DNA of 64,000 nt from Microbulbifer sp. MI-G (GCF_030440425.1 NZ_CP098023.1:4237001-4301000), one strand, 5' to 3'. Shown: positions 35,132-45,714, numbered from the stretch's first letter. The notes: generated from the sequence alone by a model not told the origin. Translations and numbers: made by a program.

Positions 35132-35401
35132 AAAAGGTTCTCACTAGATATGTGGGCTGTCGTGCAGTCACAAATGGAAACCAGCTCCACCAGATTATCC
35201 ATTTGAGATTGGCCCTTACGGAATTACTCCTGAGCCAATTCAGTCGGGCGCCGCTCAATCACTTGCCTATCCAGCGCCACTCTGTGGAGCTTTATATGCC
35301 TATTTGCTCGCCTTTTCAACAACAATCAATCCAAATAATCACCCGATGCAATCCCAGGCACATAAAAAATGCCGATACCAGCGCCTGATATTTGCTGAAA
35401 A

Positions 35402-36661
35402 TTACTTACGTTTCATGGACAGGAAGAACTCATCGTTTGTCTTGAAGTCTTTCAACTTATCCACCAGGAACTCCGTCGCGGCCAAATCCTCCATATCGTG
35501 GAGCAGTTTGCGCAGAATCCACACCCGCTGCAGCTCGCCCTCTGGCATCAGCAGCTCCTCTCGACGCGTACCGGAACGGCGAACGTTAATCGCAGGGTAG
35601 ACGCGTTTTTCAGCAATCTTGCGATCCAGCTGCAATTCCATATTACCGGTACCTTTGAACTCCTCGAAAATCACCTCATCCATCTTCGAACCAGTATCAA
35701 TCAGTGCAGTAGCAATAATAGACAGGCTTCCACCCTCTTCAATATTGCGCGCAGCACCGAAGAAGCGCTTGGGGCGCTCCAGCGCGTGGGCGTCCACACC
35801 GCCGGTGAGCACTTTACCCGAGCTTGGCACCGTTGTGTTATATGCCCGCGCCAGACGGGTAATAGAATCCAACAGAATAACGACGTCCTTCTTGTGCTCA
35901 ACCAGGCGTTTGGCCTTCTCGATCACCATTTCAGCAACCTGGACATGGCGCGCCGGCGGCTCGTCAAAAGTAGAGGCCACCACCTCACCGCGAACAGAGC
36001 GCTGCATTTCAGTCACTTCTTCCGGGCGCTCATCAATCAGAAGGACGATCAGATGACACTCGGGGTTATTGCGGGTAATGGCCTGGGCCATATTCTGCAG
36101 CATAATGGTCTTACCGGCCTTAGGTGGTGCCACAATCAAACCGCGCTGGCCCTTACCAATCGGCGCCACAAGATCGATAATACGACCAATAAGGTCTTCG
36201 GAAGAACCGTTGCCGCACTCCAGGGTAAGGCTTTCATTAGGGAAAAGCGGGGTCAGGTTTTCAAACAGAATCTTGTTTCTGGCATTCTCCGGCTTGTCAA
36301 AATTAATTTCGTTAACTTTCAATAAAGCAAAATATCTCTCACCTTCTTTGGGTGGACGAATTTTTCCCGAAATCGAATCCCCTGTACGCAAATTAAAACG
36401 GCGAATCTGACTTGGGGAAACGTAAATATCATCCGGTCCCGCGAGATACGAAGAGTCTGCGGAACGTAAAAATCCAAAACCATCTTGGAGGATTTCCAAT
36501 ACGCCATCTCCATAAATATCTTCACCACTTTTGGCATGGCGCTTTAGGATATTGAAAATAATATCCTGTTTGCGCGACCGGGCCAGGTTTTCCAGGCCCA
36601 TACCTTTGGCTATTTCGATTAACTCTTCAATGGGTTTGGTTTTTAATTCGGATAGATTCAT
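35402..36661 (-). CDS. rho: Transcription termination factor Rho
   Basis: A 419-residue ATP-dependent RNA helicase that ends transcripts. N-terminal RNA-binding parts ([18 protein letters not shown] and the cold-shock-like [17 protein letters not shown]) are followed by the ATPase core with Walker [13 protein letters not shown] and the Walker B-type [16 protein letters not shown], then the Q-loop/R-loop segment with ITRLARAYN. Full length and highly conserved. Follows trxA on the same strand after 370 bases, the usual trxA-rho order in gammaproteobacteria. Confidence 0.98.
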   Translation of the reverse strand: MNLSELKTKPIEELIEIAKGMGLENLARSRKQDIIFNILKRHAKSGEDIYGDGVLEILQDGFGFLRSADSSYLAGPDDIYVSPSQIRRFNLRTGDSISGKIRPPKEGERYFALLKVNEINFDKPENARNKILFENLTPLFPNESLTLECGNGSSEDLIGRIIDLVAPIGKGQRGLIVAPPKAGKTIMLQNMAQAITRNNPECHLIVLLIDERPEEVTEMQRSVRGEVVASTFDEPPARHVQVAEMVIEKAKRLVEHKKDVVILLDSITRLARAYNTTVPSSGKVLTGGVDAHALERPKRFFGAARNIEEGGSLSIIATALIDTGSKMDEVIFEEFKGTGNMELQLDRKIAEKRVYPAINVRRSGTRREELLMPEGELQRVWILRKLLHDMEDLAATEFLVDKLKDFKTNDEFFLSMKRK

Positions 36662-37030
36662 ACCAATTGCTTATTAAGGTTTCTGTTGTCATTTGGCGCG
36701 GACACGCCGGAAATTTTTCGAGGAGGGGTTTTAAAAATTAAAAGGTTGCTCTTCTATTTTGCCAAAACACCAAAGTGCCCTTGTCCATCCAGAGCGCAGT
36801 ATTCGTCAAGCTTATGCGCCCCATCGTCAAATCTGGAGCAGTATCACATAAGCTCAATCCGAGGAATATAGACGCCGGGAATGGTCAGAGACCCTGTGGA
36901 GGGGCGTTTATTTCAGCTGGCCACCAGTTGATTCATAGCCGCCGGGCTATTACAGAATTACAGCCAGTATAACGGGTGTATTCCATCCTGCAAGCAAATT
37001 TACCCTCTTTACAGGATGGAACCACCGGGA
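36662..37030 (-). other. rho leader with inverted repeat after trxA
   Basis: 370 bases between trxA and rho. Right after trxA a 10-base perfect inverted repeat occurs, TTCCATCCTG (36981-36990) and CAGGATGGAA (37012-37021), with a 21-base AT-rich loop and no T-run. The rest has no coding potential. In other bacteria the rho leader is a site of autogenous attenuation by Rho; no specific signal could be identified here. Confidence 0.5.
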
Positions 37031-37360
37031 TTACAACTGGCTGTCAATAAATTCCGTCAGTTGGGCACGGGACAGAGCGCCAACCTTGGTGCCTTCCACG
37101 TTGCCGCCTTTGAACAGCAACAGAGTGGGAATACCGCGCACATTGTATGTCGCGGGGCTCTCCTTGTTGGTATCCACATCGACTTTGACAATTTTCAGCT
37201 TGTCTCCATAGTGCTCTGCAAGGTCATCCAGCACCGGGGCAATCATCTTGCAGGGACCACACCACTGTGCCCAGAAATCCACCAATACGGGGCTTTCAGC
37301 CTTGAGTACCTCCGCTTCAAAATCGGCGTCAGTTACATTGATGATTGCGTGCTCGCTCAT
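37031..37360 (-). CDS. trxA: Thioredoxin 1
   Basis: A 109-residue cytosolic dithiol reductase with the active-site WCGPC near residue 33 in FWAQWCGPCKMIAP, the conserved cis-Pro in VRGIPTLLLFKGG, and the usual start DADFEAEVLK. Reduced by NADPH via thioredoxin reductase; supplies electrons to ribonucleotide reductase and others. Lies upstream of rho and is transcribed in the same direction. Confidence 0.97.
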   Translation of the reverse strand: MSEHAIINVTDADFEAEVLKAESPVLVDFWAQWCGPCKMIAPVLDDLAEHYGDKLKIVKVDVDTNKESPATYNVRGIPTLLLFKGGNVEGTKVGALSRAQLTEFIDSQL

Positions 37361-37506
37361 ATTGCTTTCCTGTTCTCTAGTTACTCAGTGCGGGGCCACT
37401 CGGAAGCATCAGCGCACGATGCCGGCCGCAGAAATACAGCCGGAGTATGCCAGCTAACGCGTTGATTGGGGCGCTGACACAGAATTCAAGGTCCGGCGCA
37501 GGTACC

Positions 37507-38757
37507 TCACGGCTGTTCCAGAAAGCGTTGCAGAATCTCATCGAGATAATCAAAGCCAAAGGCACTGGCGGCAATACGTCGCTCAAGGGGCTCTACCAGA
37601 TCCATGGCCACCAGTGTCGGCCAATGCCGCGACAGCACCTCCAGGGACTGTCCGGTATAGCGCTCAAAACTGTACAGGGGCACACCCTCAACCAAACGCA
37701 GGGCGTTCATCAAAAACTCCAGCGGCAGGTCTCCCGCCTCAATCGGATCGACCTGCGGTGCAGCCAGCTCTGTATACAGTAACTCGCGGGCAGGCGCAAT
37801 CGCCAGGTAGTCCCGCGGGGTGCGCGTGCGCCGTGTACGCAATACCTGGCCATCCCGTGGCAGTGTGACTTTGCCGTGTGCCCCGGCTCCGATGCCCAGA
37901 TAGTCGCCAAATGACCAATAATTGAGGTTGTGGCGGGATTCCAGCCCCTCTCCGCTGTAGGCGGATATCTCGTAACGGAGATAACCCCGTGAAGTGAGGA
38001 ACGCACGCCCACTGCCCTGCATACCGGCAATCCGTTCCGGGCCCGGTGTGGAGGGCGGCGCACTGTAGAAGGCGGTATTGGGTTCAATGGTGAGCTGGTA
38101 CCAGGAGATATGCTCCGGTGCCAGGGACACCGCGCGGTGCAGATCTTCCAGAGCTTGCGCTTCCGTCTGTTGTGGCAGACCGTGCATCAGGTCCAGGTTG
38201 ATATTGTCAAACCCGGCCCTGCGCGCCATGGCCAGGGCGCTGACGGCCTCTTCGCCGCTGTGGATGCGGCCTAAGCGGTGCAAGTGGTCGGTATTAAAAC
38301 TCTGCACCCCGATCGACAGACGGTTGACACCGGCGGCACGGTAACCGGTAAACTTTGCCTGTTCGAAGGTGCCCGGATTTGCCTCCAGGGTAATCTCGAT
38401 GTCCCTGGCAAAGCCCACAAGAGCTTCGGCCATCGCCAGGATCTGCCCGATGGCCTCTGGGGAAAACAGGCTCGGGGTACCGCCGCCAAAGAAAATCGAC
38501 TGCAGCTTGCGCCCCTGCACCCAGGGTAGCTGGCTCTTCAGGTCGCGGCGCAACTGCGCCACATAGTCCGCCTGGGGCAGGGCGTAGTCGGTATCCGTGT
38601 GGTCACGGGCGGCCTGGTGGGAATTAAAATCGCAATAGGGGCATTTGCGTACACACCAGGGAATATGCACGTAGAGACTGACAGGGGGCAGAGCAAGGCT
38701 GTTGTCGTTAGCCGGCAAAGTTGGCTCCCAGCATGGCTTGGCGCCAAATGACCTCAA
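37507..38757 (-). CDS. hemW: HemW radical SAM protein (haem chaperone)
   Basis: A 416-residue radical SAM protein. The cluster motif CVRKCPYCDF (CxxxCxxC) lies near residue 35, after LYVHIPW, and FFGGGTPSLF follows, both diagnostic of HemW (formerly annotated as oxygen-independent coproporphyrinogen oxidase-like). HemW binds haem and helps insert it into cytochromes. The start is uncertain: the ATG at 38757 overlaps the end of rdgB by 50 bases and adds about 25 residues that are not family-like. Last gene of the metX-metW-DUF4426-rdgB-hemW run. Confidence 0.9.
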   Translation of the reverse strand: MRSFGAKPCWEPTLPANDNSLALPPVSLYVHIPWCVRKCPYCDFNSHQAARDHTDTDYALPQADYVAQLRRDLKSQLPWVQGRKLQSIFFGGGTPSLFSPEAIGQILAMAEALVGFARDIEITLEANPGTFEQAKFTGYRAAGVNRLSIGVQSFNTDHLHRLGRIHSGEEAVSALAMARRAGFDNINLDLMHGLPQQTEAQALEDLHRAVSLAPEHISWYQLTIEPNTAFYSAPPSTPGPERIAGMQGSGRAFLTSRGYLRYEISAYSGEGLESRHNLNYWSFGDYLGIGAGAHGKVTLPRDGQVLRTRRTRTPRDYLAIAPARELLYTELAAPQVDPIEAGDLPLEFLMNALRLVEGVPLYSFERYTGQSLEVLSRHWPTLVAMDLVEPLERRIAASAFGFDYLDEILQRFLEQP

Positions 38758-39325
38758 ACTTTGCGAGAGCCTGGGCGCGGTGGCTAAGGCGATTCTTCAC
38801 TTCCTGCGGCAACTGCGCCGAGGTCAAGCCTTCGGCGGCCACATAGAACAGGGGATCATAGCCAAAGCCGTGCTTCCCGGCCGGCGCGTCGAGTATACGC
38901 CCGCGCCACTGTGCACAGCACACCAGAGGTACCGGGTCATCGAAACGGCGCACAAAAGCCAGGGCGCAATGAAAACTGGCACCGCGTAAATGCTCTTCGA
39001 CTCCCCGCAGTGCCTCGAGCAGCTTGCAATTATTGCGCGCATCTGTGGCCCCTTCGCCGGAGTAACGGGCCGAATAGATGCCCGGAGCGCCACCCAGTGC
39101 GTCCACCGCCAGGCCCGAGTCATCTGCCAGTGCCGGCAGACCGCTGATACGGCTCGCATGGCGGGCTTTAATCAGGGCATTTTCAATAAAACTGAGCCCC
39201 GTTTCCTGCACTGCGGGCACACCGAAGGCTGACTGCGGCAAAACCTCTATTTCCCAGGTGCCAAAAAGCTGGGAAAACTCTCGCAACTTGCCGGTGTTAC
39301 CGCTGGCAAGAACAATGCTTTTCAC
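38708..39325 (-). CDS. rdgB: XTP/dITP diphosphatase (RdgB)
   Basis: A 205-residue HAM1/RdgB enzyme that hydrolyses non-canonical purine nucleotides (dITP, XTP) before they enter DNA. The start LASGNTGKLREFSQL, the LADDSGLAVDALGGAPGIYSARYSG segment (Asp ligands and substrate loop) and the late AGKHGFGYDPLF are all family motifs. Its end overlaps the hemW start region. Confidence 0.95.
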   Translation of the reverse strand: MKSIVLASGNTGKLREFSQLFGTWEIEVLPQSAFGVPAVQETGLSFIENALIKARHASRISGLPALADDSGLAVDALGGAPGIYSARYSGEGATDARNNCKLLEALRGVEEHLRGASFHCALAFVRRFDDPVPLVCCAQWRGRILDAPAGKHGFGYDPLFYVAAEGLTSAQLPQEVKNRLSHRAQALAKFEVIWRQAMLGANFAG

Positions 39326-39430
39326 CTTACCTCACCAACTAAAAAGCGGGCGCCAGGCCCGCAGGAAATCCCATTCAACAGTGTCATTTTCCCGGTACCA
39401 GGCACCGCTGGGGACCGGCGGCGGGACCGT

Positions 39431-39883
39431 TCAGGGCCTGTCCAGCTTACGGCGAAACGTGACTGTCTCTTTTTTGCCGTTGGGCAGACTGACATCCACG
39501 TTGAAGGTGAGCGTCTCCTCGTCTTCAAAGCGCAGGGCTGCCAGATAGTAGACCGCATCTCCCTCTCGGATCTCGGTGAACTTCAGCGGCCTCGACTGCT
39601 GGATCAGGTTTGTCGCCGAACCCGACATCTCAGCACTGAGGCCGTGGGTCCCACCCTCTTTTTTTACCACCGTCACATTGACGAAGGCGCGGTCCTTGGC
39701 CCGCACCAGTTGGTACTTCTGAGCAATATCTGGCTGGATAAAGTCGCTGTTGAAGACCGAATAGACCACCCGGTAATCGCCAAAATCCTCATGGTTCTTG
39801 ATCAGCCGGGCCTGTTGCGCGGCAGCGCTGGACATCCAGAAAAGCAGGGCCAGTGTGGCGGCTGCGACAGGAATGGGTTTCAC
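39431..39883 (-). CDS. DUF4426 family exported protein
   Basis: A 150-residue protein with a signal peptide (cleavage about residue 22) followed by the DUF4426 domain (HEDFGDYRVVYSVFNSDFIQPDIAQKY). Function unknown, but the family is nearly always found between metW and rdgB in gammaproteobacteria, as here, and is predicted to be periplasmic. Beta-strand-rich with no catalytic motif. Confidence 0.9.
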   Translation of the reverse strand: MKPIPVAAATLALLFWMSSAAAQQARLIKNHEDFGDYRVVYSVFNSDFIQPDIAQKYQLVRAKDRAFVNVTVVKKEGGTHGLSAEMSGSATNLIQQSRPLKFTEIREGDAVYYLAALRFEDEETLTFNVDVSLPNGKKETVTFRRKLDRP

Positions 39884-40063
39884 GCTTCACCTCCAATGGT
39901 TTTGGGCACCGACCGGCAAACGGGGTCAGCACTGTATCCCGGTGGCGCGCTCACAACCCATAAGCACCCACCCCAAGCGGCTCGCCGTGCCCGTGATAGG
40001 GATACAAGACATGGCGCCGGAATCATTATTAGGCAGCGCATCATTGGTCACCGGACTACTAGT

Positions 40064-40654
40064 TTAGCGAGTCAGATGGTAGATCGCGGTCTCACCAAAT
40101 AAATTGGGTAAATACTCTTTAAAAATCCCGCCCGGCATAGATTCGCATACTACCTGGCGATGCAAAATAGTCCAACTGCGCTCCCTGCACAACACCTCGA
40201 AATCCCGGAAAGTACAAAAATGAATATTGGGTGTGTCATACCATTCATAAGGTAATAGGTCGGAAACCGGCATGCGCCCGGAGAAGGCCAGATGCCAGCG
40301 GGCTCTCCACTGACCGAAATTGGGGAAGGTGATGATGCAATCGCGCCCCACCCGCAGCATCTCCTCTACAACCAGGTGAGGGTGTCTGAGTGTTTGCAGG
40401 GCCTGGGTCATCACCACCGTATCAAAGCTCCCATCGGAAAAATTGCCGAGACCCGCATCCAGGTTCTGCTCAACCACATTCACACCGCGCTCTACACAGC
40501 GGGTGATCTGTCCCGGGTCAATCTCCAACCCATAGCCTGTCACACCCCTGTTCTTGCCCAATTGCTCCAGCAGCGCACCGTCGCCACAACCCAGGTCGAG
40601 TACACAGCTGCCGTGCGTTATCCATTCCTGGATCACATCCAAATCTATTCGCAT
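40064..40654 (-). CDS. metW: Methionine biosynthesis protein MetW
   Basis: A 196-residue methyltransferase-fold protein: [15 protein letters not shown] is motif I near residue 20, followed by [15 protein letters not shown]. MetW partners MetX and is needed for its homoserine O-acyltransferase activity in several bacteria; it is not known to be a catalytic methyltransferase. Its start overlaps the metX end by 10 bases, which fits a tight functional pair. Confidence 0.93.
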   Translation of the reverse strand: MRIDLDVIQEWITHGSCVLDLGCGDGALLEQLGKNRGVTGYGLEIDPGQITRCVERGVNVVEQNLDAGLGNFSDGSFDTVVMTQALQTLRHPHLVVEEMLRVGRDCIITFPNFGQWRARWHLAFSGRMPVSDLLPYEWYDTPNIHFCTFRDFEVLCRERSWTILHRQVVCESMPGGIFKEYLPNLFGETAIYHLTR

Positions 40655-41835
40655 CCGCGCATCTCCTCCGCCACCCGCTGCATATAGGCGAGAAAGAGAG
40701 TTTCGTAGCGCTCACTCGGCAGCAGAAAAGCATCGTGGCCCATGGCCGACTCAATTTCCGCATAGCTCACAGGTATATTGGCGTGCATCAATGCATCCGC
40801 AATCTCCCGCGAACGCTGTGGCGCAAAGCGCCAGTCGGACGTGAAGGCAACCAACAGGAAACGGCAGCGGGCATTGGCAAATGCGGCCACAGGGTCGTCA
40901 CCGTACTCCCGTGCGAGGTCGAAAAAGTCTAGGGCACGGGTCATCAGAATATAGGTGTTGGGATCGAAACTGCTGGAGAAGGTATCGCCCTGGTGGCGCA
41001 GATAGCTCTGTATCTGGAACTCCACTTCCTCAGTACCCTGCTGGAAACTGCCGGTGCGCAATTCCCGACCAAACCTGCGCCCCAAACCATCGTCGGAAAG
41101 ATAGGTGATATGGCCTATCATACGCGCCACTGCGAGGCCGCGACGGGGTAACTTTTTCCGCTCCAAATAGCGCCCCTCGCAAAAATCCGGGTCTGAAGTG
41201 ATGGCCTGGCGAGCGGTCTCATTGAAAGCGATATTCTGCGCCGACAATTTCATCGCCGAGGCAATCACCACACAGTGGCGCAACCGCTCTGGATATTCCA
41301 GTGACCAGCGCATGGCCTGCATGCCGCCCAGGCTGCCACCGATCACCACCGCCCACTGCTCGATTCCCAACAGGTCCGCAAGGCGCGCCTGGCTGTGTAC
41401 CCAATCGCGCACCCGCAGAGCGGGAAAATCCGGCCCCCAGGGTTTGCCGGTGTCAGGATTGATGGAAACCGGCCCGGTGGAGCCATGGCAGCCGCCCAGG
41501 TTATTGGGGGCAACCACAAAAAATGTATTGGTATCAATCGGTTTACCGGGGCCGATATAGTGATCCCACCAGCCCGGCCGCTTGTCATCGGGGCTGTGCC
41601 GCCCGGCGGCGTGGTGGTGACCCGAGAGGGCATGACAGATGAGTACCGCATTGCTCTTCTGGGCATTCAGCACACCGTAGGTTTCGTACACCAGGGTATA
41701 GTCCTGCAGAATGCGCCCGCAGGCCAGGGACAATGGTTCGATAAACCTGTGGCGCTTGGGGGCGACAAGACCTACAGAGCCCGTGGCGTTGGCACTCTGA
41801 TCCTCCTCAGGCGTAGTGGGGTTTTCCGTGAACAA
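40645..41835 (-). CDS. metX: Homoserine O-acyltransferase (MetX)
   Basis: A 396-residue alpha/beta-hydrolase enzyme that acylates homoserine for methionine synthesis. The nucleophile elbow is [26 protein letters not shown] and [12 protein letters not shown] are the family motifs; the late Asp and His lie in FTSDWRFAP and [10 protein letters not shown]. In related gammaproteobacteria with MetW the enzyme uses succinyl-CoA, so a succinyltransferase is more likely than an acetyltransferase, but sequence alone does not prove it. It overlaps metW. Confidence 0.94.
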   Translation of the reverse strand: MFTENPTTPEEDQSANATGSVGLVAPKRHRFIEPLSLACGRILQDYTLVYETYGVLNAQKSNAVLICHALSGHHHAAGRHSPDDKRPGWWDHYIGPGKPIDTNTFFVVAPNNLGGCHGSTGPVSINPDTGKPWGPDFPALRVRDWVHSQARLADLLGIEQWAVVIGGSLGGMQAMRWSLEYPERLRHCVVIASAMKLSAQNIAFNETARQAITSDPDFCEGRYLERKKLPRRGLAVARMIGHITYLSDDGLGRRFGRELRTGSFQQGTEEVEFQIQSYLRHQGDTFSSSFDPNTYILMTRALDFFDLAREYGDDPVAAFANARCRFLLVAFTSDWRFAPQRSREIADALMHANIPVSYAEIESAMGHDAFLLPSERYETLFLAYMQRVAEEMRGCE

Positions 41836-41950
41836 GGCGTTTATATCTGTCGATTACTTGGAGGCTGGCAACTACCGGAGCAGCAAGTGTACGGGAGCGC
41901 CGCAGCGGATGACAATCGAAGAATCCACCCGTGGAAACCGCCTGCCCTGT

Positions 41951-43918
41951 TCAGCAGCTGAGAGAGGTCTTCAGTGGCGTGACATTACGCGCGCGGGGTG
42001 CCCGAGCCAGCGGTTGAGGAGTGGAAGCGCTGTGGCGAAGCAACGCCTCCAGTGCCGACAGGGCCCCGTCGTTACGCAGCACCTCTTCCTCCAGGCTGCG
42101 CAGATTGGTGCGCCGACTGCGGCTTTTCTGTTTCAACTCGGTAAGCTTGATCAATTGTCGGTTCAACAGATGCTTCTGGTACTGGGCATGTTGCTTGAGG
42201 GGGTCCAGGGCCCGCTCCAGCCAGGCCTCTGCGGCACTGCTCATCTCACCGTAGAGCCGTCTCACCTCACTGGCGAGGGTCGCGATAAAGCGCTCGCTCA
42301 GTCGATTGCGCCGCGCCAGTAACAATTGCGGTGAGCGTCGTAGCTGGGCCGCCTGACCGTGCAGGCCACGCAGAGTGGCACGGAATTGTCGAATATTGAA
42401 ATACTCTCCGGTACTGGCCGCCTTCTTCAGACTGGAGCGCTCGAAAACAGCATCCAAAAGACGATTGACCTGGTTGACCTCGCGCTCAAGATTAGAGAGC
42501 TGGTGATCGACACCCACCATAAAACTCTCGATGGCTTTGGCCAATCCCATGGGCGTCCAGCGTTTGTGCAATGCTTTGCTGGTGTCTTCGATCAATAGCT
42601 GCAGCTGGTGGCTGGAAATTGGGGCCAATAGAGACGGGCTCCGACGCATCAGCATGCGCTGGCTGGATTTGAGCGTGAGCAGCTCCTGGTGACACAGCTT
42701 GTGCTGTTCACGTACCGTCTGCTGCAACTGGCTCAGCTCCGCCAGTTGCTCCCGGGTACTGGTGCTGTTTCGCTGCAGGTGTGTCAGCGCCGCGCGACCA
42801 CTGTTGAGACGGCGTTTGAGCAGATCGCGGGTATCTGCCATCAAAGTCAGGGCCTGGTGCAGGGCGCGGTGCTCTGCCATCTTCTGGCGGTGTTCCAGCA
42901 GGCGCTGCACCAGGAGAGTTTCAAAATCGGCAAAGCGGCTGTTGCGCATAAGTGCCACATCACTTTGCTGTCGCGCCAGCAGCGCCATTTTCGCCGATAC
43001 AGCAGTGACACTTTCCCGGGGCAGCGACAATAGACCGGCGACCTGGGCGCGCATTCGCTGCAACAAAATCTCGACATCCTCATCGGGGTCCTCCCAGAGA
43101 ACATCCACTTTATTCAGCAGTGCCATCACCGCCGTGCCGCGATGATTGCGCAGGGGTGCCAGGTGGGTCTCCCACATATGCATATCGGTACCACTGACGC
43201 CGGCGTCCGCGGCGAGCAGGAAGGCCACCGCCTGGGCCCCGGGCAGGGTGCCGAGTGTCAGCTCGGGCTCATTGCCAAGGGCGTTTAGACCCGGTGTGTC
43301 GATGATGCGCAACCCCTGATCCAGCAGCGGGTGTGGCAGGCAGATCAGGGCATAGCGCCAGGCGGGAATCTCTACTAGTTTGCCATTGTCATCCAGGTGG
43401 CGGCGGTCAAAGCCGTATCGCGCCGCCTCCTCCGGTTTCACCGACTTGGTCGCGGCAACCTTCAACAGGGCTGCGCGGGTGGCCTCGGGATCATTGGCAT
43501 CGAACTCGTGGGTGACCCATTTTTGTGGAATGCGGCGGAAACTCTCCAGGCTGGTATTGGTGGCGAGGGTTTCGATCGGCAGCAGGCGCAAGCTGGCGTA
43601 CTCGGCGCCATCGTTGAAGATCTCCGTGGGGCACATGGTAGTGCGCCCGGGTTTGGAGGGCAGCAAGCGCTTGTCGTAAGTCTGTGACAACAGCGCATTG
43701 ATCAGTTCAGTTTTGCCTCGGGAAAATTCCCCCACCAGAACAAGGGTAAACTGGTCTTCGGTGAGCAGAGTGCGCGCCTGCTGCACAGCCTGGCGGGCCC
43801 CTGCAGAATTGGGGAAGTAGCGCTCCAGCCACTCGCTGAAAAGGGCAAACTGGCAGTCCAGATTCTTTTTCCAGCGATCGTAGTCCGCAATATGCTGGCG
43901 TAAAAGTGCGTCTTCCAT
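41951..43918 (-). CDS. Dynamin-like GTPase
   Basis: A 655-residue dynamin-family protein. The GTPase domain is visible at residues 60-300: P-loop VGEFSRGKTELINALL, a switch-I Thr in GRTTMCPTEI, the G3 IIDTPGLNALG and the G4 LLNKVDVL. The rest is mainly long helices (coiled-coil-like, with repeated Leu/Gln-rich segments) as in bacterial dynamin-like proteins. Membrane remodelling is the presumed role; no clear transmembrane stretch. It lies between metX and yggT, a place where many relatives have no such gene, and its long helices should assemble it on a membrane. Confidence 0.85.
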   Translation of the reverse strand: MEDALLRQHIADYDRWKKNLDCQFALFSEWLERYFPNSAGARQAVQQARTLLTEDQFTLVLVGEFSRGKTELINALLSQTYDKRLLPSKPGRTTMCPTEIFNDGAEYASLRLLPIETLATNTSLESFRRIPQKWVTHEFDANDPEATRAALLKVAATKSVKPEEAARYGFDRRHLDDNGKLVEIPAWRYALICLPHPLLDQGLRIIDTPGLNALGNEPELTLGTLPGAQAVAFLLAADAGVSGTDMHMWETHLAPLRNHRGTAVMALLNKVDVLWEDPDEDVEILLQRMRAQVAGLLSLPRESVTAVSAKMALLARQQSDVALMRNSRFADFETLLVQRLLEHRQKMAEHRALHQALTLMADTRDLLKRRLNSGRAALTHLQRNSTSTREQLAELSQLQQTVREQHKLCHQELLTLKSSQRMLMRRSPSLLAPISSHQLQLLIEDTSKALHKRWTPMGLAKAIESFMVGVDHQLSNLEREVNQVNRLLDAVFERSSLKKAASTGEYFNIRQFRATLRGLHGQAAQLRRSPQLLLARRNRLSERFIATLASEVRRLYGEMSSAAEAWLERALDPLKQHAQYQKHLLNRQLIKLTELKQKSRSRRTNLRSLEEEVLRNDGALSALEALLRHSASTPQPLARAPRARNVTPLKTSLSC

Positions 43919-44067
43919 GTCAAGGCGTTCTTATTGTTGACAACCTGGATACAGATCCCCCGCCCGTTGCAGCCGGCGGGAGCCAACCGCTTCCAGTATA
44001 AGGGCCCGACGCTCGGGCAAATGCGACCCAGTGCGCAGCGCAAGAAATCTTCCCTGCGCACCATCCT

Positions 44068-44676
44068 TCACAAGCCGGGGATATGCCAAAACAGCTGGTA
44101 CACAAAAGCGGGCATATTGGCCATCTGCGCAAAACCCAGCAACAGTTTGTCTGCCACTGTCAGCAGGATAAACACGAAAATCGGGCTGATATCAATCACC
44201 CCCAGAGGCGGTATCAACCTGCGCACCGGGGCACAGAAGGGCTCCAGCAGCTGGCGCAGCAACATCAGTGCTGGATGGCCACTGTGGGGGGCAATCCAAC
44301 TGAATACGATGGAAATCAGCAGGCCGATAAACACCACCGCGATCACCGTGGCAACACAGCCGATCAAAGACCACAGCAGCGCACTGAGAGGGTTAAACAA
44401 CCCAAAGCCGGCCAACAGTCCACAGGCCAATATCATCGCCAGTCCCACCAGCAGCGCCAGCACCACCGAAGCCATATCAACGCCAAGTACCCCGGGAACC
44501 ACCTTGCGCAGGGGCAACAGCAGTGGATTAGTGATCTTGACGATCCCCTGGGAAATGGGGTTGTAGAAATCCGCACGGGCCAGCTGCAGTAACAAGCGCA
44601 TCAACACCGCAAACAGGTACAGGATACCCAGGGTCGCCACCAGGAAGACGCCGATATTGCTGAAGGTATTTGTCAT
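44068..44676 (-). CDS. yggT: YggT family membrane protein
   Basis: A 202-residue protein of two YggT domains with about five or six membrane segments (VATLGILYLFAVLMRLLLQL and SVVLALLVGLAMILACGLL are examples) and the recurring family motif 'P..P.R...P' (NPLLLPLRKVVPGVLGVD and EPFCAPVRRLIPPLGVIDISP). YggT proteins are linked to osmotic stress and cell envelope functions; precise role unknown. Follows proC by 64 bases on the same strand, the conserved order. Confidence 0.92.
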   Translation of the reverse strand: MTNTFSNIGVFLVATLGILYLFAVLMRLLLQLARADFYNPISQGIVKITNPLLLPLRKVVPGVLGVDMASVVLALLVGLAMILACGLLAGFGLFNPLSALLWSLIGCVATVIAVVFIGLLISIVFSWIAPHSGHPALMLLRQLLEPFCAPVRRLIPPLGVIDISPIFVFILLTVADKLLLGFAQMANMPAFVYQLFWHIPGL

Positions 44677-44739
44677 TGAAAACCCCTGAAGCGTGACTGA
44701 TAGGCGATGCTGCCTGCATCACCCAATTGATTGATAATC

Positions 44740-45603
44740 CTAGCGGTCCAATTCCCGCTCCATCTCTGAAGCGCGTTCGGCGCAATCGCGCATGGCCTCG
44801 GCCACCAGATGGAAGAGTCCCCCCTGCTCAAAACGCTTTACGGCACACTCTGTGGTACCACCCGGTGACATCACATTGCGCTTCAGCTTGGCCACATCCT
44901 CTTCGCTGGCCATGGCCAGTTTGGCGGCACCCAGGGCAGTTTGCAACACGAGGCGCTCCGCATCGGCGCGGGCAAATCCGCTGGCGACAGAGGCCTCAAT
45001 CATGGCCTCCATAAACAGGAAAAAATAGGCTGGGGCAGAGCCCGCCACAGCAATGATCTGGTTGATTTCACACTCTTCCCGGACCCACAGGAAAATCCCC
45101 ACCGCATTGGCAATCCGCTCGGTGATGGCGCGATGCTCAGCGGTCACGCCTGCGCCCGCATACAAACCGGTCGCCCCCGTCTGCACCAGCGCCGGGGTAT
45201 TGGGCATGGCGCGCACGATGGGCAGGTGCTCACCGAGCCAGCGCCGATAGGCAGCCAGGGGTATGCCGGCTGCAAAACTGATGATCAGCGGATTGTGCCC
45301 GTCCAGGTGCGAACGCAGACCCGTGCACAAGTCGCGCATCGCCTGGGGCTTGACCGACAATACAATCACATCCGCATCACCGATCGCGGCAAGAGTATCA
45401 CTGTGCGCCGCCACACCGTGGCATTTCGCAAACGCTGCCAGCTTTTGGGGATCGCGCCCGGTTGCCACAATCCTGTCCGCCGGGTAGCCGGCCGCCAACA
45501 GGCCGCCGATCACCGCACCGCCCATATTGCCGGCACCGCCGATAAAAACGATTTTGGGATCTGTCGCAGTCACTCGGATTACCTCGGCAAGCACCCAGCT
45601 CAC
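44740..45603 (-). CDS. proC: Pyrroline-5-carboxylate reductase
   Basis: A 287-residue NAD(P)H-dependent enzyme making proline from pyrroline-5-carboxylate. The nucleotide-binding motif is FIGGAGNMGGAVIGGLL near residue 20, and the C-terminal domain has the typical GSAPAYFFLFMEAMIEA and VMSPGGTTECAV. The start is GTG and probably includes a few extra residues; a GTG at VTATDPK is an alternative. Precedes yggT in the conserved order. Confidence 0.94.
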   Translation of the reverse strand: MSWVLAEVIRVTATDPKIVFIGGAGNMGGAVIGGLLAAGYPADRIVATGRDPQKLAAFAKCHGVAAHSDTLAAIGDADVIVLSVKPQAMRDLCTGLRSHLDGHNPLIISFAAGIPLAAYRRWLGEHLPIVRAMPNTPALVQTGATGLYAGAGVTAEHRAITERIANAVGIFLWVREECEINQIIAVAGSAPAYFFLFMEAMIEASVASGFARADAERLVLQTALGAAKLAMASEEDVAKLKRNVMSPGGTTECAVKRFEQGGLFHLVAEAMRDCAERASEMERELDR

Positions 45604-45714
45604 CTGCTGTAAATTTCAACACTGTTTCCCCTGTTGAGGATTCCGTTAATATGTGGCCATCTCATTCCAATAACAAGAGAGCTGTGCCTGCGCGGGCCAG
45701 CCAAGGAGAACACT

